A DNA stretch of 6,120 nt from Bacteroidales bacterium (GTDB taxonomy: Bacteria > Bacteroidota > Bacteroidia > Bacteroidales > UBA12077), in contig DAOVYZ010000226.1 in NCBI GenBank assembly GCA_030635365.1, positions 1 to 6,120 on the forward strand, read 5' to 3'. Below the pieces are notes generated by a model. That model saw only the letters and a program-made list of their open reading frames with translations, made no database searches and was not told the DNA's origin. The translations under genes and the position numbers were made by a program. Below are positions 1 to 6,120 of this stretch, piece by piece (positions within the stretch are counted from its first letter, which is position 1; every line of letters starts with the position of its first letter).

Positions 1-411
1 AAAACTGGCAGCAGTTGTAAATGCATCCCAATATGATAACTCTGAGTAGGTATAGTTTATTAAAATATACGAAATAGATACAAATAATATAAATGTTATT
101 ATAATCAGATTAATAGCCAGTTTTAGCTTTGTTTTTGTTACTTTAAGATTATCCTGTTTCTTATTGTTTCCTCCAAACATCCAAAAATACCAGCCATATA
201 CACTAACTACTAAGTAGTATACCTGGAGGCCCATATCTGCATAAAACTTAGAAACAAAAAAAACATATATATAAATAGCAGAAGTTATAAAACCTACGGG
301 CCAACACCAAATATTTTGTTTAATGGATAGAAGTATATATAATAATCCGAATATTGAACCTATTAACTCAATATAATTATTGGATACCCACAATAAAAAA
401 TTTTGCAGCAT
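1..411 (-). CDS. pnuC: PnuC-family transporter (nicotinamide riboside or related vitamin precursor), 3' end cut by window
   Basis: The reading frame starts at an ATG (409-411) and stays open to base 1, giving 137 residues without a stop. Family members are usually about 200 residues, so roughly the last third is missing. PnuC proteins are inner-membrane facilitators that admit nicotinamide riboside, which is then trapped by phosphorylation for NAD synthesis. Relatives (PnuT, PnuX) carry thiamine or riboflavin. Family marks seen are IGSIFGLLYILLSIKQNIWCW (about 17-37), FYADMGLQVYYLVVSVYGWY (56-75), the WxxW motif WYFW at 74-77, and YWDAFTTAAS near the visible end. Hydrophobic segments lie at about 15-30, 38-53, 61-77 and 98-118, with a Lys-rich loop at 84-98. 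A TAA stop lies four codons upstream in frame and no other ATG occurs before residue 60, so this start is well supported. Its start codon sits inside a hairpin. The gene follows the S41 peptidase gene by 57 bp. The substrate cannot be fixed because neighbours beyond the left edge are unseen. Confidence 0.92.
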   Translation of the reverse strand, partial: MLQNFLLWVSNNYIELIGSIFGLLYILLSIKQNIWCWPVGFITSAIYIYVFFVSKFYADMGLQVYYLVVSVYGWYFWMFGGNNKKQDNLKVTKTKLKLAINLIIITFILFVSISYILINYTYSELSYWDAFTTAASF

Positions 412-435
412 TTTTTGATTTTAAAATGCTGCAAA
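395..435 (-). terminator. Hairpin plus T-tract between S41 gene and pnuC, overlapping the pnuC start codon
   Basis: Bases 402-414 and 423-435 are perfect 13-bp inverted repeats (tttgcagcatttt / aaaatgctgcaaa) around an 8-base loop. Read on the minus strand, the second arm is followed after one A by six T residues (400-395), the shape of a Rho-independent terminator for the S41 gene, whose stop codon ends 34 bp upstream. The GC core is only five base pairs with one A-T, so strength is moderate. The 3' arm contains the ATG of pnuC (411-409) and the T-tract falls in codons 5-6. The same structure could therefore act as a leader hairpin that limits pnuC read-through or ribosome access. The repeat is observed; the function is inferred. 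Confidence 0.55.
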
Positions 436-439
436 TATA
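432..439 (-). promoter_or_regulatory. Possible Bacteroidota -7 box (TATATTTG) for pnuC
   Basis: The minus strand reads TATATTTG here, a perfect match to the Bacteroidetes -7 consensus TAnnTTTG. About 19 bases further upstream there is no TTTG-type -33 element (the minus strand reads CAAG), so support is partial. The box ends where the hairpin begins, so a transcript starting a few bases downstream would lack part of the 5' arm. Confidence 0.3.
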
Positions 440-468
440 TCGTATTAATTAGTAAAATCTTGTTTTTA

Positions 469-2070
469 TCAGGGATTTAGTACCTGCGTCTCATAGTAAT
501 CCCACTTGCGAATTATTTCAACTGCCTTATTAAAACCTTTGTTACGAACATTAACAATTTGAAAATATTCACTCATATCCCATATATCTCTTGCTATAAG
601 AGCTTTAATAATCATTTTGAAATCCTTTCTTGATTTCTCAAATTCTTCATCAGTAGTGTTAATGTCATTATCGGCACCATATTTAACCAAGTTATCAAGA
701 ATTTTATCAGTTATCTCAAATTCTTCATTATACGTATCAAAATTTGGATATTTTGATTTAAATGTATTCCTGTTTTTGTCTATATACTCTAACACAAAAG
801 AATTAAGTACACCTTGTCTTATCATTTTACTGTAAAAACCTGTAATAGTAGTTGTATCTAATGGAACAAATATATCGGGCATTATTCCTCCTCCTCCATA
901 TACGGTACGTTTATTCTTAAGTGTATTATATTTTAATGAGTCAGGCAAAGAAATGCTATCTTCGTTTAAAAACTCTCCATGCTCATAACGTGTCAAAAGT
1001 TCTTTTGCATATTCCTCTGTTCCATTTTCATAAGGTTTTTGAATTAATCGTCCGGTAGGTGTATAATACCTGGCAACAGTTAATCTTATCATTGAACCAT
1101 CAGGTAAAAACATTGGTTTCTGTACTAAACCTTTACCAAATGAACGCCTTCCTACTATAATACCTCTATCCCAATCTTGCACTGCACCTGAAACTATTTC
1201 ACTTGCCGATGCAGAACCTTCATCAATTAATATAACAACTTTCCCTTCTTTACATCTTCCATTTCCTGTAGCAAAACTTTCAGACCTGGGAACTTTTAAT
1301 CCTTTAGTATATACAATTAATTGCCCCTTCTCTAAAAACTGGTCGGCTAATTCAATAGCCTTATCAAGATATCCTCCTCCATTATCTCGTAAATCCAGAA
1401 TTATAGATTTTGCGCCTTGATTTTTTAACAACTTTATTTTTTCGTTAAACTCGTTAAGTGTTGTTAAGGCAAAGCGATTAATCTTAATATACGCTATCTC
1501 ACCATCAATTAAATATGCAGCATCTACACTAAAAATTGGGATTTTATCCCGGGTAATTGTAAAGTACAATATTTCATCAACTCCTTTTCGTTTTACACAA
1601 ACTTTTCCTTTTGTAAATTTTTTTCCCAATGATCTATCGCTTACTCCAGTTGTAGTAATTTCAATAATAGCAACATTCTCTCCATCTATTTCCACAATTC
1701 TATCACCGGCTCTAATTCCAACTTTTTCAGATGGGCCTCCTGAAATAGGAGATATAACATATATTGTATCATTTAAGATATTCAACTGAATTCCAATCCC
1801 TTCAAAGTTTCCTTCCAGTGGCTCATTCATTGCTTTTACTTCATCAGCAGGAATATAAACTGAATGCGGATCTAGTTTTTTTAAAGCATTTATAATTGCA
1901 TCTTCAACTATCTGCTTTGAGTCAACTGAATCAACGTAAAAAGAAGAAATATATCCCAATGCCCTGCTAAACTTAAATATATCCTCTGTAAGATACTGTG
2001 AAAAAAGTGTTGAAGGAATTAAGAGTATTATAAATACTATTATGTATTTACTAATATTGGTTCTAAACAT
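469..2070 (-). CDS. Secreted S41-family C-terminal processing peptidase (CtpA/Prc type) with PDZ domain
   Basis: This 533-residue protein belongs to the tail-specific protease family (S41A), which uses a Ser-Lys dyad to cut exported proteins at or near their C-termini in the cell envelope. Residues 1-24 form a signal peptide (basic start, hydrophobic 9-21, likely cleavage before Gln25); no lipobox Cys is seen, so it is probably periplasmic. A short helical region with LDPHSVYIP (66-74) leads into a PDZ domain at about 87-165 (FEGIGIQL, then GIRAGDRIVEIDG). The protease core follows: ILDLRDNGGG at 224-233, catalytic Ser288 in GSASASEI, and Lys313 plus Gln317 in FGKGLVQ. The Ser-to-Lys spacing of 25 equals that of E. 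coli Prc (S452/K477). The block YGGGGIMPDIFVPLD (391-405) and a helical tail to 533 are typical of Bacteroidota members, and the length fits them. The ATG at 2070 is chosen because it gives a complete signal peptide. The gene lies 57 bp after siaC and may be co-transcribed with it. The substrate is unknown. Confidence 0.95.
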   Translation of the reverse strand: MFRTNISKYIIVFIILLIPSTLFSQYLTEDIFKFSRALGYISSFYVDSVDSKQIVEDAIINALKKLDPHSVYIPADEVKAMNEPLEGNFEGIGIQLNILNDTIYVISPISGGPSEKVGIRAGDRIVEIDGENVAIIEITTTGVSDRSLGKKFTKGKVCVKRKGVDEILYFTITRDKIPIFSVDAAYLIDGEIAYIKINRFALTTLNEFNEKIKLLKNQGAKSIILDLRDNGGGYLDKAIELADQFLEKGQLIVYTKGLKVPRSESFATGNGRCKEGKVVILIDEGSASASEIVSGAVQDWDRGIIVGRRSFGKGLVQKPMFLPDGSMIRLTVARYYTPTGRLIQKPYENGTEEYAKELLTRYEHGEFLNEDSISLPDSLKYNTLKNKRTVYGGGGIMPDIFVPLDTTTITGFYSKMIRQGVLNSFVLEYIDKNRNTFKSKYPNFDTYNEEFEITDKILDNLVKYGADNDINTTDEEFEKSRKDFKMIIKALIARDIWDMSEYFQIVNVRNKGFNKAVEIIRKWDYYETQVLNP

Positions 2071-2127
2071 AGCTTTTTTAGTTTTGGATTACTCCTAAAT
2101 TTATAACAAAAATTGTCCCAAACTTGT

Positions 2128-2526
2128 TTACCTGGGGATAAAATTAAAAGGTATCTTAATTACGTCAGAAAGGTCTTCTCCATCCTCAAGAATCTGGTCA
2201 TCAACATCTTCATAATACCAGTCTACTTTAATCTTAGCATCGTTACTATGAAGCTTCTTAAAATGATCTAATATTTGTAAAATATATTTTGATGATGCAG
2301 AATTCATGTACAACAGGTCACACTTTACCTCGAAATTAAATTCAGACAGATTACTCTCCGTATCAATCACTTTCTTTACATAATTTTCAATTTTATAAAT
2401 CACTGATCCATAAAAAGAAATAACATCCTCTGGGCGTGAAGATCCCGATAATTCAAATTTGTGATTTTTTACATCAAAACTTATTCTGGGACTGGTATCT
2501 GTTGATTCTATGTAAAGGTTTTCCAT
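2128..2526 (-). CDS. SiaC-family regulatory phosphoprotein (DUF1987)
   Basis: This 132-residue soluble protein has no signal peptide or membrane segment. Its layout matches the SiaC/DUF1987 family: MENLYIESTDTSPRISFD at the start, SSRPEDVISFYGSVI (29-43), LLYMNSASSKYILQILD (71-87), VDWYYEDVDDQILEDGED (101-118) and PFNFI (126-130) at the end. In Pseudomonas aeruginosa, SiaC is phosphorylated by the SiaB kinase and dephosphorylated by the SiaA PP2C-type phosphatase. The unphosphorylated form binds and activates the diguanylate cyclase SiaD. The fold resembles that of STAS-type anti-anti-sigma proteins. By motif alignment, the phospho-acceptor Thr of SiaC (reported as T68) corresponds to Ser76 here. 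No SiaA, SiaB or SiaD homologue is visible in the window, so partners and output are unknown. The gene sits between guaA (87 bp upstream) and the S41 peptidase gene (57 bp downstream). The ATG at 2526 is the natural family start. No clear ribosome binding site or promoter is seen. Confidence 0.88.
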   Translation of the reverse strand: MENLYIESTDTSPRISFDVKNHKFELSGSSRPEDVISFYGSVIYKIENYVKKVIDTESNLSEFNFEVKCDLLYMNSASSKYILQILDHFKKLHSNDAKIKVDWYYEDVDDQILEDGEDLSDVIKIPFNFIPR

Positions 2527-2613
2527 AATTTATCTATACATTTTAATATAAACTTAACAGAATTAAGATTTGTAATATACTAATTTATTATCAATTATTA
2601 AATTTTATATTGG

Positions 2614-4143
2614 CTATTCCCACTCAATTGTAGCTGGTGGTTTCGAGCTTATATCATACACAACCCTATTTATTCCCTTTACATTATTAATAATTTTATT
2701 TGAAATATCAGCCAGAAATTCATAAGGTAAATGTGACCAATCTGCAGTCATTCCATCTGTAGAAGAAACAGCACGAAGTGCAACAGCATTTTCATAAGTT
2801 CTTTCATCACCCATAACTCCAACCGATTGTACTGGCAATAATATTACTCCCGCCTGCCATACCTTATCATACAAACCGTACTCTTTTAAACCCTCAACAT
2901 AAATATCATCAACATCTTGTAATATCCTGACTTTTTCAGGTGTAATATCCCCAAGAATTCTTATAGCTAATCCGGGTCCGGGAAAAGGATGCCGTTGTAA
3001 TAACTCCTTTTTAATTCCTATAGATGCCCCAACTCTTCTTACTTCATCTTTAAATAAAAGATTTAGTGGTTCAACAATTTTCAAGTTCATCTTTTCAGGT
3101 AATCCACCAACATTATGATGAGATTTAATTGTTGCTGAAGGGCCGTTCACTGAAACTGATTCAATAACATCGGGATAAATTGTACCTTGTGCCAACCATT
3201 TTACATCTTTTATTTTATGAGCTTCCTGATCAAACACTTCAATAAATACTCTTCCTATAACTTTTCTTTTTTCTTCAGGCTCCGAAATATCTTTCAACTG
3301 TCCAAGAAACTGTTCTTTAGCATCAATACCTATTACATTCAAACCCATATCCTTATATGACTCAAGAACTTTTTCAAATTCATTCTTTCGTAAAAGTCCA
3401 TTGTCAACAAAAATACAAGTCAGATTTTTCCCTATAGCCTTATGTAATAATATGCCAGCCACAGATGAATCAACCCCTCCGGAAAGTCCTAATACAACTT
3501 TATCATTACCCAGTAAATTCTTTAACTCTTTAATTTTATCATCGGCAAAAACTGACGGTGTCCAATCCTGTTTACAACCACAAATTTTAACCAGGAAATT
3601 TTCCAGCAATTGTTTACCTTGTGTTGTGTGATAAACCTCAGGATGAAATTGAATACCATACGTTTCTTCATCATTTATTTTATATCCACCGTATTTTACA
3701 TCATTAGTACTTGTAATTATCCGGTAATGGCCAGGTATTTTTGTAATAGTATCGCCATGTGACATCCAAACCTGAGTATTTACATCCATCCCCTTCATTA
3801 ACTTGCTATCACTGTCAATGTAATTAAGCCTGGCCCTGCCATATTCCCGATGCTTTGACGGCAAGACCTCTCCTCCATAGTTTTGAGCCAAAAGTTGAGC
3901 CCCGTAACAAACACCCAATAACGGTAACATTTTCTTAATTTCTGACAAATCAGGTATAGGTGCATTTTCATCTCTCACCGAAAAAGGGCTTCCAGATAAA
4001 ATAACACCTTTGAATGAAGAATCTAATTCAGGTATTTTATTAAAAGGATGAATCTCACAATACACATTTAATTCTCTTACTCTTCTTGCTATAAGCTGTG
4101 TATATTGCGATCCAAAATCTAATATTAATATTTTTTCGTGCAT
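2614..4143 (-). CDS. guaA: GMP synthase (glutamine-hydrolysing)
   Basis: GuaA converts XMP, ATP and glutamine to GMP, the last step of guanine nucleotide synthesis in the cytosol. All expected parts are present in 509 residues, a normal length. The class I glutamine amidotransferase domain (about 1-195) has the nucleophile Cys79 in GVCYGAQ and partners His167 and Glu169 in FHPEV. The ATP pyrophosphatase domain starts near 200 and has the P-loop SGGVDSS at 221-227. The synthetase C-terminal dimerisation domain contains RHPFPGPGLAIR (384-395) and ends with the family terminus KPPATIEWE. The ATG at 4143 begins MHEKILILDFGSQYTQLIARR, the canonical start. A good Bacteroidota promoter lies 39-69 bp upstream, so guaA is probably the first gene of its own transcript, possibly continuing into siaC and the S41 gene. 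Nothing in the protein looks damaged. No purine riboswitch is recognisable in the short leader. Confidence 0.98.
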   Translation of the reverse strand: MHEKILILDFGSQYTQLIARRVRELNVYCEIHPFNKIPELDSSFKGVILSGSPFSVRDENAPIPDLSEIKKMLPLLGVCYGAQLLAQNYGGEVLPSKHREYGRARLNYIDSDSKLMKGMDVNTQVWMSHGDTITKIPGHYRIITSTNDVKYGGYKINDEETYGIQFHPEVYHTTQGKQLLENFLVKICGCKQDWTPSVFADDKIKELKNLLGNDKVVLGLSGGVDSSVAGILLHKAIGKNLTCIFVDNGLLRKNEFEKVLESYKDMGLNVIGIDAKEQFLGQLKDISEPEEKRKVIGRVFIEVFDQEAHKIKDVKWLAQGTIYPDVIESVSVNGPSATIKSHHNVGGLPEKMNLKIVEPLNLLFKDEVRRVGASIGIKKELLQRHPFPGPGLAIRILGDITPEKVRILQDVDDIYVEGLKEYGLYDKVWQAGVILLPVQSVGVMGDERTYENAVALRAVSSTDGMTADWSHLPYEFLADISNKIINNVKGINRVVYDISSKPPATIEWE

Positions 4144-4181
4144 ATTATTGATTTATCAGAACTATAAAAACTATTAATGGG

Positions 4182-4212
4182 CAAAGATAATACATATTAT
4201 TCGAGGAATAAA
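4182..4212 (-). promoter_or_regulatory. Bacteroidota-type promoter of guaA
   Basis: On the minus strand, TATCTTTG (4189-4182) matches the -7 consensus TAnnTTTG exactly. TTTA (4212-4209), one base from the -33 consensus TTTG, lies 19 bases upstream, the standard spacing. Transcription would start near 4177, giving a leader of about 30-35 bases before the guaA ATG at 4143. The position in the 85-bp gap after the C1 peptidase gene is appropriate. Confidence 0.6.
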
Positions 4213-4228
4213 TCTTGCACAAATATGA

Positions 4229-5464
4229 TTATTTGAATTTTTTCAAGATATCTTTTACTGCATCTTTATGAATAGTAAAACCCATCATTTTAAGTTTAAC
4301 ATAATCTTCATGGAAAAAATAACATCCAAATTCAGGAGCATCGTGATCATTATTTCTCGAGCCACTACTTGAATCTTTTATAAGATACCAGTCTTTTCCA
4401 TCTTTCTCTATATAACCTACTAAGTGCATTCCATGATCATCTGTTGTTGTTTTATTAGAAAAACGAAATTGTCTTGAATCTTCATCAATATATTCTGATG
4501 GAATATCATAACTCGGTATTAAGGCTACTTGTGTATTTCTTGAAAATCCTGATTCAGAAACATCTCCACCAATACTAATTGTATATCCTTCACGTATTGA
4601 TTTCTTTACAACTTCCATATATATATCAAGTGGTACATTATAATACTCTGCATTGTGCCACCAGTTATCAGGCACCTTATATTCAACTTGCTCCCAATAT
4701 GGTTCTTGTTTATAAGAAAGTATCTCCACGTAATCATCCGGATTAATCTTTATGTAATCCTTAAGATATGATTTTGGAGTATATCGTTTTCCATCCACAT
4801 TAAATTCTGTAGGAGGCTCTCCTAAATGGTGATTCATAATAGTTTTAATAGTTACTAAAACAAGTTCTTCATTCCACACATTATTTTTCTTTACTGAATT
4901 CAGATACCCCATCATTTCTTCATACATGGCATCATGTGAGTGATACTTTCTTCCATTTATTAAACCTGTATAAACATTAATTGGCATTGTTCCGTATTTA
5001 TTCATTATTCTTGCAACCGCATTTGATTCTGAACCATGCTCAAATAAAGAATTTCCTCTTTCAGTAACAAACCGCCTGGCTTTCTCAACATACTCCCAGT
5101 AAACAATAAATATTTCTGACAACTTAACTTCTTTGCCTGATAATCTTTTTACTTCAGTTTCATACATTGAGATTGTTGAATATGCCCAACACGAACCTGC
5201 ATTACCTTGTGAAATCACAGGGTTTGCCCATTCTCTTTTATACAAACTAACTTTATTTGGCAAATCTAATTCAGAATGGTCCATCATAAATTTTTTCTCT
5301 TTCTTTTCGGGATTTTGCTTCTCTTCGACAGCTGAAATATCCTTCATAATAAAGTTTTGATAAAAGCCTGCTTTATATTCTTCAAATACAGCTTTATCTT
5401 TTTTCTGTCCGAGGGCAGAATATGCCACAACAGAAATTAATACTAATGTAATTATCCTTTTCAT
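4229..5464 (-). CDS. Secreted C1-family cysteine peptidase (bleomycin hydrolase/aminopeptidase C type)
   Basis: From the Met codon at 5464 the protein is 411 residues. It begins MKRIITLVLISVVAYSALGQ, a standard signal peptide with probable cleavage before Gln20. An in-frame ATG at 5497 would add 11 mostly basic residues (MFISKKIKIKT); I prefer 5464 because it gives a compact signal peptide and an A-rich leader. The papain fold is recognised by oxyanion Gln86 and nucleophile Cys92 in ISQGNAGSCWAYS (six residues apart, as in papain Q19/C25) and by catalytic His344 in DDHGMHLVGY. LSEIFIVYWEYVEKARRFV and MNKYGTMPINVY match the bleomycin hydrolase/PepC subfamily rather than plain papain. The usual Asn-Ser-Trp-Gly is replaced by Asp364-Ser-Ser-Ser-Gly. 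The probable role is hydrolysis of peptides in the periplasm or outside the cell; PepC homologues in other phyla are cytosolic aminopeptidases. It follows rnz by 46 bp (13 bp with the longer start), so the two are probably co-transcribed. Specificity is unknown. Confidence 0.92.
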   Translation of the reverse strand: MKRIITLVLISVVAYSALGQKKDKAVFEEYKAGFYQNFIMKDISAVEEKQNPEKKEKKFMMDHSELDLPNKVSLYKREWANPVISQGNAGSCWAYSTISMYETEVKRLSGKEVKLSEIFIVYWEYVEKARRFVTERGNSLFEHGSESNAVARIMNKYGTMPINVYTGLINGRKYHSHDAMYEEMMGYLNSVKKNNVWNEELVLVTIKTIMNHHLGEPPTEFNVDGKRYTPKSYLKDYIKINPDDYVEILSYKQEPYWEQVEYKVPDNWWHNAEYYNVPLDIYMEVVKKSIREGYTISIGGDVSESGFSRNTQVALIPSYDIPSEYIDEDSRQFRFSNKTTTDDHGMHLVGYIEKDGKDWYLIKDSSSGSRNNDHDAPEFGCYFFHEDYVKLKMMGFTIHKDAVKDILKKFK

Positions 5465-5510
5465 AGTTTTAATTTTTATTTTTTTACTTATGAACATAAA
5501 AATATAATAT

Positions 5511-6120
5511 TTATTTTTCTCTAACTAACTCGACAATATGTTTTTCTCCATCTTCAGCAGAAAAGGTATTTGGAAATATCTCCTTTGCTTCATTTATTAT
5601 AGGGCTCACATCTTTATATCGTGCAGAAAAATGACCTACGATTAACTTTCCAACACCTGCTTTTTTTGCAATTAAAGCAGCATCTTCTGAAGTTGAATGA
5701 AATGTTAGTTTGGCCTGATCCTTCATACCCTTTGCAAATGTTGCTTCATGAAACAATATATCAACATTTTTAATATAAGGCACTATCTTTTCTGAATATG
5801 CGGTATCAGTGCAATAGGCATAAGATCTGTTTTTATAAGGTGGTAGTGTTAGTTTTTCATTTGATATAAGTTTATTCTGATATTCATAATCTCTACCCTC
5901 CTTGATATCTAGTATTTTACTTATAGGTATTTCATATTGCGTTACTATATTCTTTTTCAGATTTCTTAAATGTGGTAATTCAGAAAATTTAAACCCACAT
6001 GTAGGAATTCTATGTTTCATAGGTATAGTTTCTACTTTAACTTTACCATCCTCGTATATTACTTCATTCACTTTTGGCCTAATATGATGATATATTATTT
6101 TAAATGATAATGTTCTCTCA
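5511..6120 (-). CDS. rnz: Ribonuclease Z, C-terminal part (5' end beyond window)
   Basis: The frame is open from the right edge to a TAA at 5511-5513, giving 202 visible residues of a protein normally about 300 long. RNase Z is a cytosolic zinc-dependent metallo-beta-lactamase-fold endonuclease that trims the 3' trailer of tRNA precursors. Visible family motifs in order are KHRIPTCGF (codons about 6017-5991), SYAYCTDTAYSE with the metal-bridging Asp at 5807-5805, DILFHEATF, FHSTSEDAALIAKKA with a conserved His, and the last metal-ligand His at 5633-5631 in GHFSARY. The end is AEDGEKHIVELVREK. The N-terminal half, including the HxHxDH zinc motif, lies outside the window. A GTG at 6071 could be mistaken for the start, but the 16 codons above it read on in frame and family homology begins before it. 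The downstream C1 peptidase gene follows closely, with no terminator-like hairpin between them. Confidence 0.94.
   Translation of the reverse strand, partial: ERTLSFKIIYHHIRPKVNEVIYEDGKVKVETIPMKHRIPTCGFKFSELPHLRNLKKNIVTQYEIPISKILDIKEGRDYEYQNKLISNEKLTLPPYKNRSYAYCTDTAYSEKIVPYIKNVDILFHEATFAKGMKDQAKLTFHSTSEDAALIAKKAGVGKLIVGHFSARYKDVSPIINEAKEIFPNTFSAEDGEKHIVELVREK

Noticed and set aside
617..835. 72-codon plus-strand open frame
   Set aside because: It lies wholly inside the S41 peptidase gene on the opposite strand, shows no domain features, and has no neighbours on its strand.
2071..2127. Promoter for the S41 gene (TAAATTTA box, upstream TTTG) and an AGGAG sequence
   Set aside because: The box differs from TAnnTTTG at the last base, the TTTG is only 15 bases away instead of about 19, and AGGAG lies about 20 bases from the ATG, too far for a usual ribosome binding site.
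2527..2613. Promoter or terminator between guaA and siaC
   Set aside because: Only a TAAGTTTA near-match without a -33 element and 6-bp AT-only repeats were found, as expected by chance at this base composition.
3401..3631. 76-codon plus-strand open frame
   Set aside because: It is antisense to the GMP synthase core, which is fully conserved there; the translation has no recognisable features.
4144..4228. Purine riboswitch upstream of guaA
   Set aside because: The leader after the predicted start is only about 35 bases and shows no three-stem layout.
5133..5360. 75-codon plus-strand open frame
   Set aside because: It is antisense to the cysteine peptidase active-site region and is explained by that gene's codon use.
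5511..6071. Complete short gene starting at the GTG at 6071
   Set aside because: The frame is open through to base 6120 and the protein is plainly the C-terminal part of RNase Z, so this is an edge-cut gene with an internal Val codon, not a small gene.
5902..6087. 61-codon plus-strand open frame with hydrophobic stretches
   Set aside because: It is antisense to rnz; the hydrophobic residues come from A-rich codons of rnz read in reverse.

Overview
The window is AT-rich, with short AT-rich gaps between genes, and all six protein genes lie on the minus strand. Protein features point to the phylum Bacteroidota (Bacteroidetes), probably a Bacteroidia or Flavobacteriia-like genome. These are the S41 peptidase with its C-terminal GGGGIMPDIFVPLD block, signal peptides followed by Gln, a TAnnTTTG-type promoter before guaA, and the lack of clear Shine-Dalgarno sequences. 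The phylum call is inferred from these features, not from a database match.

In transcription order (right to left) the window holds: the C-terminal part of ribonuclease Z (rnz, cut by the right edge); a secreted papain-fold cysteine peptidase of the bleomycin hydrolase/PepC type; GMP synthase (guaA); a small SiaC-family (DUF1987) regulatory phosphoprotein; a secreted PDZ/S41 C-terminal processing peptidase; and the N-terminal part of a PnuC-type vitamin-precursor transporter (cut by the left edge). Gaps are 46 bp or less (rnz to C1 peptidase), 85 bp (to guaA), 87 bp (to siaC), 57 bp (to S41) and 57 bp (to pnuC). No stretch over 300 bp lacks a gene.

The genes do not form one pathway. tRNA 3'-end processing, purine synthesis, a signalling phosphoprotein, two exported proteases and a cofactor-precursor transporter sit side by side, as is common in Bacteroidota. 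The best-supported internal promoter precedes guaA. The most interesting non-coding structure is a 13-bp perfect hairpin with a T-tract between the S41 gene and pnuC. Its 3' arm contains the pnuC start codon, and a perfect TAnnTTTG box touches its 5' arm.

I found no RNA genes, CRISPR array, insertion sequence or phage signature, and nothing I would call a new biological system. The points worth a second look are the pnuC leader hairpin, the orphan SiaC with Ser at the expected phosphosite, and the Asn-to-Asp change in the cysteine peptidase active site.
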